Assembly: GCA_035771175.1 (NCBI GenBank)
Contig: CM069598.1
Span: 4,385,931 to 4,449,930 of the forward strand
DNA length: 64,000 nucleotides
Direction of reading: 5' to 3'
Source of the DNA: Paratinospora sagittata
Taxonomy: Eukaryota; Streptophyta; Magnoliopsida; Ranunculales; Menispermaceae
The position numbers and the translations under genes were made by a program. The notes below the pieces were generated by a model that saw nothing but the letters and a program-made list of their open reading frames with translations, was not told where the DNA came from and did not search any database. Shown here in pieces: positions 1-11,792 of the stretch (position 1 is the stretch's first letter; each line of letters begins with the position of its first letter).

Positions 1-580
1 CAAGTTATTACCAAATATTAATACGAGAAATAAATAACCATACAAAGGCATAATAGGACTGTAACAAGACTCTAACCGACCACAACTTTTCATTTTATAC
101 GAGACTGAGGAGAATTGAACGTGTAAATTGTATATAACTGATGTATAATATATTTTAGCATGTTTTTTATTTTTATTTTTTTATTTAAGTTTATTTTTCT
201 TTAAAGAAGTTTTATTTTGGTATATTTAATTTTTAGTAGTGTTGTAGATAGTTTTTAAATTTTTTTTATATTATTTAAGTGTATTAAAAAGTGTATTAGA
301 AATGTCTAAATAGAGTTCTAATAGGATTAGAAAGTTATTTTTATATTATTGGTAGGTTAGAAAAATTATTTTTAGGTGTTTTAGGTAGTTTAAAAATTGT
401 TTTAGGGGAGTTATCTGCATAAAGAGCTCTAATTATGAAATTTAAAATATTAAGATCAATTATTATTATTATTTTTAATAATCTATTTAATACAATTTAG
501 TTTGGTTTATTTTTGAGTATTTTTATTTTTCCTTCCACGACGAATCTACATCAATTACACTCACCATATATAGACTCACA
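1..580. other. AT-rich intergenic DNA left of the solo LTR
   Basis: Low-complexity T-rich sequence with no supportable gene. Short ORFs lack codon structure. It ends at the target-site duplication of the solo LTR. Confidence 0.6.
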
Positions 581-585
581 TGGAT

Positions 586-3366
586 TGTGACGCCCTACAA
601 ATCATTTCATCTGGCCCATAACTCATTTGCATTTTGTCTGAATTTTATGTGTTTGCTTGCTCATTTGCATTTTGTCTAAATTTTATGTGTTTGCTTGATA
701 ATGTATATTAGTTGTGTATACGTATTTATTATGAAGTTTTATTAAATTCTAAATGAACCAGCGAAATACCCTAATGTCACGTACGTGAGAATAATTCATT
801 TTAAATGAACTTAGAAATTGGCCTAATGTCACATAAGTGAGAATAGTTCATGTAGGATAAACCTAGAAATTGGCCTATTGTCACACGCGTGAGAATAAAC
901 AAATTTTGGCAGATTTTCAAGTGTGGGCCCAAAATTGTGTATTTAAGCAACCAACACCCAAAATTAGCTCACTTCACGTTTTTGAGCTTGAAAAAGAGGG
1001 GAAAGAGGAGGAGTGGAGAAACTTGGAGTTTTTGGAGATTTCTTGCTCAAATCTCACCTAAGGTATGTGAAATACCTCATTTTCTTCTTAGAATCTTTTG
1101 GTAGTTGTATAAACAAGCTTTATTTTGACCTAAGGAAGGGTATGAACCACGGATTTGAAATGACCCTAACCTAGGGTTGGCTGATTTTCACCTTCTTTGG
1201 CTTGTTTATGGTGGAATCTACCCTCTATGACCTAAATCTATACTTAGAATGCATTTTGCATACACTTCACCACGTTTTTGGTGGTGCAACAGATTAGGGT
1301 TTTGTTGGAAACCCTTAGGACTGTGGTGTATGCTATAAATTTGGGTTCCTTTGTTGATTTAGAACCCAATGACACCATTTTTTCCAATTTCTATAAAGAA
1401 ATTGGAGGGGTTATGTATGATGGCCTAAACCCTAGAAAATGAACTTAGAGTTTTCCTTTGGACTTGCATGTCAACTATGTTGAATAAATGATTGATTCTA
1501 GTTAATTGATGGTGGTGTTCAGTATTTTCACTTATTAGAAACCCTAGTTGTAGTGTAAAATCGGCCTAGGGCTTAATTTCGGAATTTTGCCCAAAATTGG
1601 GGCTTTTAACCTAAACCAAGTCAATTAATTAAATTGACTTGGGAATTGTCTAATTGAACCCAAATTAAGTAGAATCATGGATTTAGAATGTTTGAACCTA
1701 TGTTAGAATTGTATGACTTAGTGCAATTTGACTTTATGCCTACTGTAGATATTTTTTTCCAAATTGGGACATATGCCATGTATTGATTTGAATTGAAAAA
1801 TTGACTTGATTATGATCAATCTTGCATGGTTTTGAATGGTTTGGACTTGTGTTGGAATTGAATGACCTAGACTATGCATTAGTCTTAGGTTTTGGGAATT
1901 AGTCTTGTATGTGGATTAACACGGATGTCGAAGTTGATCATGAGAAGAGAAACTCATGATGGGGATTAGATGCACATGGACTTGTTGGATTCAGAATTGA
2001 TTGTGACTAGTGTGTCTATGTATGGATGATCATAGTAATTGATGTATGTGCATGAATTTATGGTTTACAGGATCTTAAATTGCATTGGAATATGTGTCGA
2101 TCCGTGTGTGGATGGCTTTGCGTGCGTGGCATTGGTTGTGAGTAGTTATTTATTTTGTTTACCACTTGTGTCATCATATTTATTTATATTTGTATGTTGA
2201 AAGTCATGAATATCATTATGAAAATGCATCTGTTTAATATGATTTGAAATGACATGCATTGAGACTTTAGAAGGCTTGACATGTTGTCAAGCTAAGTTGT
2301 CCCTAGATATTGAGTATCTAGAAGACTTGAGTAATTACTAAGCTAACTTGTCTCTAGAAGTGGAATTGACATACCCCAATCAAGGGGGGATCATTGTTGC
2401 GAGTGAATGATCTTTATGTAAGCTGTACCCCAATTAAGGGAGGATCATAAGTTGGTTTCTACAGCAGAAAAATGATGTGGCAAAGTGGAATTGACATATC
2501 CCGCAAGGGAGGATCATGTCACTTATGAGCGAATGATCTCTATGTCAGTTGTACCCCAATAAGGAAGGGCCATGTTGGTCTCTACAACAGGGAAATGAGA
2601 TGGAAAATGAATAGATTTAAAATGAATGAAAATGGTTAAATGCTTGTTTTACTATGTGTTTTATGTTTCACATACTTATGAGCATAATTTCATGCATGTG
2701 CATTTATGACTTTTATTGATGTATGAATGATGGCACTACTGGACATTATTCACTGGGCACCGTTGGCTCACACTCTCACTCTCTTTTCAGGTTCTATTGA
2801 TAAAGGTAAGGGCAAGGGTATTGTATTTGTTTGAGGACTCAGTCATTGCCAAAACTAGGGACGTCTTGATGTGAGTCTAGGACTCTTATATATGGTTGGA
2901 TGTCCTTAATTACATACATGTAAGGTTTTACTTATTTTGATACATATGCAATTAATATAACACTTGTTAAACTTAGATGGTGAGGAGTGTTAGATTATGA
3001 TTGTTTATTGGCCATTGGCCTTGACTTGATGATGATAAGTCTAGGCATGTTGCCTTAGACTATTTTGGTTGATTTTGGAGACCATTATGATTATTGTCTT
3101 GTATGCTTTGAAAGATCATTATTATTCTTGATTTATGTGGATGTGCATATCTTTAATATTAGAATTGTTAAGTCTATCAGGTGTTGGATGTGATTCAAAA
3201 AATAATAATTTTTGGGGACTTTATGGAGAGTCTGAGGCTTGTAAGGTCCCGATTATTTCATAGGATGATTTGAGGTGGTAGTGGATGCCTACGCTGGGGG
3301 TCCCATTCCGGCATTTTCACGCGTCAATCCTTGAGGAATGACGGTTTTGGGTGTGGAGTCGTCACA
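586..3366 (+). mobile_element. Solo LTR of a Ty3/gypsy-type retrotransposon
   Basis: The 2781-bp unit begins TGTGACGCCC and ends GTCGTCACA, so it has the TG...CA ends of an LTR. It is flanked by a perfect 5-bp target-site duplication, TGGAT, at 581-585 and 3367-3371. No internal retrotransposon sequence remains, as expected after recombination between the two LTRs of a full element. It is a divergent relative of the LTR at 57009-59777. Both share the start, the end, the block GGGCACCGTTGGCTCAC (2755-2771 and 59244-59260) and a block reading roughly GATGCCTACGC before the end. A TATA-like TATTTAA lies at 940-946. The short ORF at 870-1061 lies inside the LTR and is not a gene. Orientation follows the related copy, whose primer-binding site lies to its right. 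Confidence 0.88.
2361..2603 (+). repeat. Tandem repeat inside the solo LTR, about 125 bp x 2
   Basis: Two diverged units start at 2361 and 2486, each opening with TGGAATTGACATA and containing CCCCAAT...AAGG..GGATCAT blocks. The other LTR of this family (57009-59777) carries a different two-unit tandem repeat at the corresponding place. Confidence 0.7.
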
Positions 3367-3664
3367 TGGATACTAAACATGATTTACCTTTTATTAATTT
3401 TTATTTATTTTTTAACAAAATCAAAAGGTGTCCTCACTAGTTTACATGCACTTCAACTAATTCTCATAGAGAGCACAACCCCACTCATAAAAATTGTGTC
3501 GAAGACTATATCTTGAGATCTCAAATTTGTAAGTTAAAAGGCCAGACTACTCGAATAACTTTGTGTTTATATTTTGAGAATGCAATGAAATCTTTCAAGA
3601 GAATTCTTTTTTATCTTATAGAAATATTAAAGAAAATCTTCATAAATTTGCTGCCTTTCAAAAA

Positions 3665-4013
3665 AGACAGAATTACATCAATCTTCATAAATATATATTT
3701 CCTATGTATATATGGACAAAACACCTTCCTTATCCAATTGTCTTCTTGAGTATCCCAGTTTTTTTAATATAATAGTGTATATTGATCAATGACAATAATT
3801 TTAAAGTTATAAATTAGTTAAAGTGCACAAAAGCTGATCAATACCACCCTAAAAGTCAGGCTCGATTAGGTCAATAATCGTGACACTCTGGTGAAGACTA
3901 GAGTTCGAGTTGCATTGGTGACCTTTGGTGAAATAGATAGAATTACATGAATCTTCATAAATATATATTTCCTTTGTATATATGAACAAAACACCTTCCT
4001 TGTCCAATTGTCT
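3665..4013 (+). repeat. Direct repeat pair, about 80 bp
   Basis: About 80 bp at 3665-3745 recurs at 3935-4013 with few changes. Both contain AGAATTACAT, ATCTTCATAAATATATATTT and AACACCTTCCTT. The copies are separated by about 190 bp of unrelated sequence. The family is not recognised. Confidence 0.7.
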
Positions 4014-4254
4014 TAATAAACATCTCAAGTGCACCCTGCCTATGTATAGGTAGCTCCTCACCTACTTTTTGCAACCCCCGGCTGGAAGTGGTTAAGACCT
4101 AAGGGTACAAAGGGTAGAACTAAAAGAAACTCAACTATAACTTTTGGGTTAAACCATTTTTAATATAGTATCATAGTCTTGATTCGTTTTGTAAGAGATC
4201 CTACGTCAAAATTCCATTGTTGGTATTTGCAGGTTCCCTCATTTACATACGGAA

Positions 4255-4400
4255 GATGTTAAAGTGACATTCATAAAATGTATTATTAGATTGTCTCAAA
4301 TCAATTACCAATACATAATTCAATGTGATCTAATGATATATAAAAGTGATGTATACTATAAATATACAAAATGAATGTCAATATTGTAGCATTACTCTTT
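4255..4400 (+). mobile_element. MITE-like copy, family shared with 33470-33640
   Basis: Read in this direction the sequence matches the reverse complement of 33470-33640: an ATTCAATG...ATATA.AAAAGT.ATGTA core ends in ATGTCAAT..TGTAGCAT.ACTCT. Both copies have imperfect terminal inversion around TACATT/AATGTA motifs and no coding capacity. The class and the exact target-site duplication could not be fixed. Confidence 0.4.
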
Positions 4401-4825
4401 ATATAATTGATAATTGTTTATTCGTTTCTCTTTTTTGGCTCTCTACATGCAAGATAAGGTTGTCCGTAAAAAGGAATATTAATAATAATTTGATATGCCT
4501 CAACTTATCAACTATAAGTTTAGTTACGCTATAAATTGTTTTTTCTGACTTATTTCACAATTACATTTTCTGCTTAAAATAATCAACTACGAGAGAGAGA
4601 ATGGAAAACTTTATTCGCTCTAGTTTTTTTCTAATTAATTAGGAAAAGACTCTTATAACACTACTAATCCCTAGAGATGCGTAAGAATTTTCTAATATGC
4701 TGCTCTGGGAAGTTGTTAGAATAGTTTCAGCAAACAAATAATTTACAATTTAATTATCTGTAAATCAACCTAAATCATGCTCTTGAATTGCAAATCTCGT
4801 GAATTATAATAGCCAATGATTTGAT

Positions 4826-4829
<4 letters not shown>

Positions 4830-4861
<32 letters not shown>
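4830..4861. repeat. (AT)n microsatellite
   Basis: An uninterrupted AT dinucleotide run of about 32 bp. Confidence 0.95.
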
Positions 4862-4863
<2 letters not shown>

Positions 4864-5385
4864 TTGTTATCTATATCATTAATTTTCTTCGCAAGTCTCT
4901 TGAATTTGAATTACATTTTACATTTCTAAAAGTCATCTTGATTTTACCTCCCATTTTTTAATATTATTTTATAATTTATAATTTAATTTATTTAATATAC
5001 ATAAATTTAAAGCGAGCACCTACACTGAATCATCTGCCTTGCTGGACTTTCTGCGGTCATGTGCTTTCGTAAGCGTACGTAGGTTTGTGCAACGTCCTTA
5101 TCTGGAAATAGGAGAACCACGTGGCGCAATTCACTTGGCATCTTTTAACGAAAGCGAGTTCTCGTTTTCTTAAAGGATTTTTCAGGGGCTGCGCAATGGA
5201 AACTGTGGCCCAGATTAACGTCTGAGAAAACGGTTCTTTTCGCGCAAAATATCTGATTGGATTCAACGTTCAACGTTCAAATTTTACAGAATTTCCGCGC
5301 CACGGACGTGTTTCATACTGATTCGTTTTCGCTTTAAATTCTAGGGTTTGGTTTGTTGTTCAATTCACTCTTTTTATAGACACAG

Positions 5386-8300
5386 ATGGTCAGAGCTCCC
5401 TTTAGAGCCTCGCTGTTGATCTGCTGCTTTAAGTCAAAATATTTCTGTGTTTCTGCGAATCAAAACTCAGCTTTTTTCTTACTTTTGAAACACACTAGAG
5501 TTGTGAACAAGTGTTGTTTCAGTACTCTCTGCTCGGTTTTCAGCATTTCTAGAGGTACATCCATTGTTTTACAGAGATTATTTTGTTAAGTACTGAGTTT
5601 ATTAGGTGAAAAATGCGAACTTGTTCTTTGGTGGATGTTAATTTGTATGTAATTCGAATTTGTAGTGGAAATTGGAGTTTATATCTGTTTTAATTTGATT
5701 ATATGGTTTGGATAACTTTTGTGAATGCTTGGTTTTGGAATTAATGCATAATTTCTCTAAAGTGAAGGAGAAAATGCCATGATTGTTAGAAATTGTTCAT
5801 AGATGATAGAGAACTTTTTTACTTGATTCATGCATTACATGGGAAATGTAAGATCAGTATATATATACTTAATTTTTTTTTTTTGGATGAAATTTGAAAC
5901 GTTGTATATACTCTTGTTTCTTCAGGTGTCAAGGTTGGAGTTGCAAGCCCAGCTAACATAAAATCCATGTCAATTTCTGCCAGTTCATCGACAGTTGCAG
6001 ACCAAATGTTGACTGAAAATGGAGGTCGACAAGTTGAATTACTTAATGCATCGAATGATGAACATGGAGGTGTTATTGTAGAGATGAAGGAACCTATGGA
6101 TTCTGAGGTCTTTGCTTCCTCACTCAAAGCGTCGATGTTGCATTGGAAAAAAGAGGTACTCTTCCAATGTTCCCTGTTTTTTGTTTTAATTCAAATTGTT
6201 CATGCCTGACCATCTGATTTACTACTTTTACCCGCTACAGGGAGCTTGACTGGCTCCTTTTGTGCTTCTTGGGTAATGGGCATTTGTTATGAACATTTAG
6301 TTCATGCATCGATTAGTTCACTGTATGCTCACGGGGGACAAGATTATGGCCTCTAAATGATATCCTGCCATATAAGAGTTTTATTGTGTAGAGAGAGGCC
6401 TCCCAACTTAGTGTACAACACGGAAAAGAAAGAGAGAAAAACTAGTGCTCATGCTATCTTGTTGTCTAGAGGCTTAGTGGTTGGTGCAATAGTAAGGTTG
6501 CTGTATTATGACCTGTTAAATAGTGAATACGTAGATTGCTATAAATATAAATTTGAGGAGATTTTATACCAATAATGGAAATATTATGATATAAGTTGCA
6601 GAATGGTGCCTTCCCTACCTGGTTGTGGGATCAGATAAATGCATTTTGAAAATTAATCTTGCACCTACATAGTTATGGAGCAATTTAAGGTATCTATTGG
6701 TTAGCTGTTAAGATGGTCTACCAACGTCACTTTTGTGGATGTGGTGGTGCATGTGCTGGGGATGGTTTTTTCCCAAAAGATATCCAATGTATAAAATATT
6801 ACATATAAGTGAAGTTATGCATCCTCTGCCTATCTTTTCTTCAGGTTTGTTTATGGTTGTGGCTTGCTAGTTCTTGGATGTTTTGTCCTTTTGAAATATG
6901 GAGTTTGATCATTCTTGTCATTATGGGTGATTAATTTGATCATATGTTTTTCCAGGGAAAAAGAGGGGTGTGGATTAAACTGCCTATTGAACTTGCTAAT
7001 CTCGTTGAACCTGCAGTGAAGGTATTAGTCTTTGGTAATCTTGTGCTTTTTTTTTCATCTTAAAGGATCCACAGTAGTTTTAAAATTCTCTGAAATGTTG
7101 TATTTATTTTATGTTTTTTTCTGTTTCACTGTTGTCTATAACCGTTTGTCTCATGTACCCACAGGAGGGATTTTGGTACCACCATGCCGAGCCAAAATAC
7201 TTGATGCTAGTGTATTGGATTCCTGAAACTGTTAATACTCTTCCTGCTAATGCTACACACCGAGTGGGCATTGGTGCATTTGTGATGAATGACAAAAGAG
7301 AGGTAATTTATCTTCAGTTTCCATAAACCTTCGAAATAATAGTGGTTGTCTTGTACCCCGAAGAAGAACTCTCAACCCAGAGCAGGAGATGAGCAGGAGA
7401 TCTTCTTTTCATGCATGTGGCACGCGGAAGAATTTGGATCCACCATACTATAAATTCCCTGGATGAGAATTTCTGGACAAATCACTGGACCAAGTGATCG
7501 AAACTGCCTTATGGGTAGTGTTCTTTTACATGTTTAATAGGCTATACCAATCTTTGAGCAGTTCTTTACATTTTTAAGGGATATATTAATCCTTCAGCAA
7601 AATGAGCTGATCCGGGAAATAGTTGAGCAGGATCCATCTTGGTTTATCACCACAGGAGACATGGAGAACTTCTGTTCATACTCTTGTGTCATTTTACTTA
7701 TGTAAATACTGAATTTGGTTTCTGTCTTTGATACACATAATTTGCCTCTTCCTCTTTATGCTTGACCAGTCTGGCATTCCCCTATGTTATTGGAAGATCT
7801 ACTGCAATATATCTCTGAGTGTATTTCTATCTTACGGACCTTTTTGTGGTTGTTGTGCCATATACTTCGAAAGATCTCTTAGTATGTTTGCTACTTCACT
7901 AACCTTGTGTTTGCTCATTGGTTGGCATGCAACTTCTTATGTCTCATAGGTTCTGGTAGTTCAGGAAAAGAGTGGAAAGTTCCGGGGCACGGGTGTGTGG
8001 AAGTTCCCTACTGGAGTTGTTGATCAAGTATACCCCTCCGAAATGAAATGAAAATGTTTTCATTTGTTTAAGGAATGATCATGTATTTTTCATCTTTTAA
8101 TGGGTTCTTTTCTCTACAGGGTGAGGACATTTTTATGGGAGCAATCAGGGAAGTGAAAGAAGAGACAGGAGTATGTTACAATTTCTAGTCAACTGCAAGT
8201 TTGCATACATTTGGATCTTATGAGTCAGCTTAGATGTTTAACTTCTTACTAAGATTTTTACTATTTTGATGTGGCAGATTGACACAGAATTTGTTGAAGT

Positions 8301-9423
8301 ACTGGCATTCAGGTGAGTTCTTTTTTCACTTAACTCTGCACAATGAAGCCTTACTTGGATTGCCTGCATAACTAATATTTTCTCATACGTATTTGCTACC
8401 TACTGGTGGTGATGAATTATCATCTTTCTTAAAACCTTTTTAACTTTTAATAATGTAATCCTACCAATATACCTTCAATCTCTAATATCACTAGTGCCAC
8501 AAATCTCTTTATAAATTGCTATACATTGCTATCTTATGTTTGCAGGTGCATTGAGAGATACTAGGGTGCCATTGTCATTGTTCATCTAAAAATTGAATGT
8601 CAAGGGATATAGAAGGAAATACCTTCTAGCATAGGATCTATAGATTTCCTTTGTTAATGTTCTGTTTTTCTAAGCTTTATTTATTTAATTATTATTATTA
8701 TGACTCCTCTTTCTTTTTCTTTTTTTTCTTTTTTTTTTTCTTTTTTTTTGTGTGTGTGTGTGTGTGTCCGCAGGCAAAGTCACATGTCGTTCTTTGACAA
8801 ATCAGACTTATTCTTTGTGTGCATGTTACGCCCTCTTTCCTTCGACATCCAAAAGCAAGATTTAGAAATTGAAGAAGCTGAGGTAACTCCTTGTTATGAC
8901 ATTTTTATACTGTTCAAACACAATAAGCATTTGGCATGACAACCCTTAATTACAGCTCTTTTTATAGAGTAGCATCTCCTTAATAGTGCCTTATCTGCTA
9001 AAACTCTTCTTAAAATGACTTCAAGTAGATTCTAAATTAATGAACCTTCCTTTTCTGTGTGTTTATTGGGTTTGGCCTCATCTGGCGAAATTGGATGATG
9101 CTTTTATTCTTATGTCATGTATGAGTAGAAGACGTTTAACTGTAAATTGTCAAGACAACATTCATAACTCATATTTTGGGTGTATGCTTTTTTTTCTTTT
9201 TTGCCTTTTTCAGTGGATGCCAATTGAAGAATTCGCAGCCCAGCCATTTATGCAAAGAGATGGGCTTCCTTTTAAGTACATGATCGATATTTGCTTTGCA
9301 AAGATAGATAAAGGATATGCAGGTTTTACTCCAGTGACTACAACATCTGCTTTTTCTACTCATTCAGCCTACATGTACATGAACTGCCATGATCTGAATC
9401 AATTGCCAAGTTCTGGTAATTAG
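5386..9423 (+). CDS. NUDT8: Nudix hydrolase, NUDT8-like, predicted organellar
   Basis: Nine coding exons join in frame: 5386-5554, 5926-6155, 6956-7021, 7165-7302, 7950-8027, 8120-8170, 8278-8312, 8774-8882 and 9214-9423. They give 361 aa, close to the roughly 370 aa of Arabidopsis NUDT8. Every junction is GT-AG. The Nudix box G-x5-E-x7-REVKEETGI is complete at residues 223-245, including the metal-binding REx2EE core, and is split across exons 5, 6 and 7. The family hydrolyses nucleoside diphosphates linked to another moiety with Mg or Mn; the true substrate of NUDT8-type proteins is uncertain. The N-terminal 60 residues are rich in Ser, Cys, Arg and Lys and poor in acidic residues, consistent with an organellar transit peptide. 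The 5386 start is chosen because exon 1 joins exon 2 in frame; starting at an internal Met of exon 2 would drop that leader. Confidence 0.9.
8708..8767 (+). repeat. Poly(T)/(TG)n tract abutting a 3' splice site
   Basis: The last 65 bp of intron 7 of the Nudix gene are T-rich, then a (TG)n run ends only a few bases before the CCGCAG acceptor at 8768-8773. Length variation here could alter acceptor strength. Confidence 0.85.
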
Positions 9424-9507
9424 TCCTAAAAAGGAACCAGTCTTGAGCAATATTTGTTGCAACATTTTCCATATATAATTCAATTTGGCATCGTCCTATT
9501 AGTTTCT

Positions 9508-9800
9508 TGCATTTTTGGTGGGCAGTATAGGATATGATTATTTTTATAGAATTGAATTAGACCCGATGGGATTAAACAATTAAAAAATTTAAAAATGAAA
9601 AAATTAATAAAAAAAATGTAAAATTTATTATCATGCGATAAAAATAATCTCATTTTTTTTGTCATCATTATTTTATTCCATTACAATTACATAAAAAATG
9701 AGGATGAGATTATTTTTTATCTCGTCTTGGTCGGCAGCTAAATATGGGTTTTGAATTAAAAAAAGTCTTATCTTATCTAATTTTGCGCACTAAATGAGCC
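9508..9800 (-). mobile_element. Tourist-like (PIF/Harbinger) MITE, family M1, diverged copy
   Basis: The reverse complement of this stretch aligns along its length with the element at 17211-17452. It shares an AGGCTCATTTAGTG-like end, the AAGACTTTTTTTAATTC block and the GCTGCCGACCAAGACGAGAT block. It is noncoding and ends at GAGCC followed by TAA. The other end, near TTTTTGGTGGG (about 9510), is degenerate. The right half is duplicated again at 10254-10379 by the tandem duplication. Confidence 0.65.
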
Positions 9801-10253
9801 TAAAAGCATTGTATGCAATTAATTGTTTCTATTGCACGATAAATGAGTGAATATATTATAAGACAAGTTAGGGTTATAGTTTATTAGTTTTGCTAGCAAA
9901 CAATATGCATGTGTGCAAGTCTTTAGCGCACTTCCCCTTTTCACAAGCGGAGAAGGTACCTTGAAGTCCTTTTTACCAAGGTAATAAATAGGATTGCTAT
10001 AGTTGTTAGTTCTCAATGGTTTTGTTGTGGGTTTGTAGCTTTTGTTGTTTGAGACCTATGTGCCCTTTTTTACGAGTATTATGTCTTCTGTAAGGCTTAT
10101 GGGCTTACTTTATTTATATGGCTCCTACGGGGATTATTAGTTGTCCCTATATGTTCTTTGAATGATTTGTGATGTTATTGAAAAGACATACTTCAAAAAT
10201 AAAATTATTTTAAACTTAACAGAAAAAAATAAAAATAAAAATACTAGAAATAA
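9675..10253 (+). repeat. 579-bp tandem duplication, copy 1
   Basis: This copy is followed directly by a second one at 10254-10832. By eye the only difference is A at 10219 against T at 10798. The junctions share ATTC. The unit begins inside the MITE at 9508-9800 and includes unrelated sequence to its right. A 65-aa ORF on the minus strand occurs identically in both copies, but it looks noncoding. Confidence 0.93.
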
Positions 10254-10832
10254 ATTCCATTACAATTACATAAAAAATGAGGATGAGATTATTTTTTATC
10301 TCGTCTTGGTCGGCAGCTAAATATGGGTTTTGAATTAAAAAAAGTCTTATCTTATCTAATTTTGCGCACTAAATGAGCCTAAAAGCATTGTATGCAATTA
10401 ATTGTTTCTATTGCACGATAAATGAGTGAATATATTATAAGACAAGTTAGGGTTATAGTTTATTAGTTTTGCTAGCAAACAATATGCATGTGTGCAAGTC
10501 TTTAGCGCACTTCCCCTTTTCACAAGCGGAGAAGGTACCTTGAAGTCCTTTTTACCAAGGTAATAAATAGGATTGCTATAGTTGTTAGTTCTCAATGGTT
10601 TTGTTGTGGGTTTGTAGCTTTTGTTGTTTGAGACCTATGTGCCCTTTTTTACGAGTATTATGTCTTCTGTAAGGCTTATGGGCTTACTTTATTTATATGG
10701 CTCCTACGGGGATTATTAGTTGTCCCTATATGTTCTTTGAATGATTTGTGATGTTATTGAAAAGACATACTTCAAAAATAAAATTATTTTAAACTTATCA
10801 GAAAAAAATAAAAATAAAAATACTAGAAATAA
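10254..10832 (+). repeat. 579-bp tandem duplication, copy 2
   Basis: Second copy of the unit at 9675-10253. It ends with AAATTC before unique sequence resumes at about 10837. It contains a truncated MITE M1 copy at 10254-10379. Confidence 0.93.
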
Positions 10833-10836
10833 ATTC

Positions 10837-11792
10837 GTTTCACTCATATTTTGAATAATTTATAAGAAAAATATTTGGATCACTTGGGATGGAGCTACTT
10901 TTGTTAAATATCCAATATTATATATAATTACAATTTTAAATGTAAGACAGTCAAAATACTTAAAATAAAAGCAACAGTACTTTTTTTTTACTTCAGACTA
11001 ATCAACATTTTTTATTTTTTATTATTTTTATGAGAGGAGCCCCACTTCCTATAATTTGACTAATCTAGTGAGACCTATACACATTTATCATGCATCAATC
11101 TGAATACCAAGGGCATTAAATTTACTAAGTCAAGACTCAAACTTTAGACCTTTGCCTTAGTCAGTGTCTTCCGCCTCTAGACTCGAGCCCGTCGAACCAG
11201 ACGCGTAATCAACATTTTTTTAATTAACAACAGAAATAAGAAAACAAAATGCTAGAAGAAGCTCTTTAAATAGACTTCAGTCTTAATAAGATAATAAAAA
11301 ATATTTATATTATGAACAAAATACCTAACATAGGTTAGATAATAACGCTACATGTCAGCATGTTACTGTAATCCATATATATAAACAAAGTCTTTTATTA
11401 TAATATATATAAACTTACTTTTCCAAAGGTGTTAACTGTGACAAAAATGCCATTAACTGGCCCTTGCTAGTTGGCTAGTTGCTACCTAACCCAGAAACTC
11501 CTTAACTTGATGAGACATTAAATTATTGTCAATTTGAAATTAGAAAAATATGGCATAAACCATGCCACCTTAGGTGCTCCACATATTTATATACTAAACA
11601 ATTAGAAAATTCCCCATATACCCAAAAATTTCGCCAAATTACCATCCATAACATTCACCAACTTTACCAGTTTAAACCCAACTCCAGGGGCACTTTCGAA
11701 AAGCCCCTGTTCTATTAACCACCCTGTGGGTAATACAGGTTCACGAACCATCAAACCTGAGCTCTCTCCTGAAATCGGCGATCTCTCCGGCT
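10837..11792. other. Intergenic region and promoter of the kelch gene
   Basis: AT-rich sequence without a supportable gene. A TATA-like TATTTATATA lies at 11584-11593, about 200 bp before the kelch start codon. This is a plausible core promoter, by position and composition only. Confidence 0.45.
11584..11593 (+). promoter_or_regulatory. Putative TATA box of the kelch gene
   Basis: TATTTATATA lies about 200 bp upstream of the ATG at 11793. The assignment rests on composition and distance only. Confidence 0.35.

Larger units (their letters stand above)
3372..5385. other. Intergenic region between solo LTR and NUDT8-like gene
   Basis: No gene is supportable up to about 5000. It holds a direct repeat pair, a MITE-like copy and an (AT)n tract, listed separately. 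From about 5030 the base composition becomes less AT-rich, and AGGGTTT (a telo-box-like element often seen near plant transcription starts) sits at about 5343. This part is probably the promoter and 5' leader of the downstream gene. Confidence 0.5.

Noticed and set aside
870..1104. Short overlapping ORFs near 0.9 kb
   Set aside because: They lie within the solo LTR and do not encode known retroelement proteins.
9819..10595. Two identical 65-aa ORFs on the minus strand
   Set aside because: They are identical only because of the 579-bp duplication. They overlap MITE-flanking DNA and show no domain.
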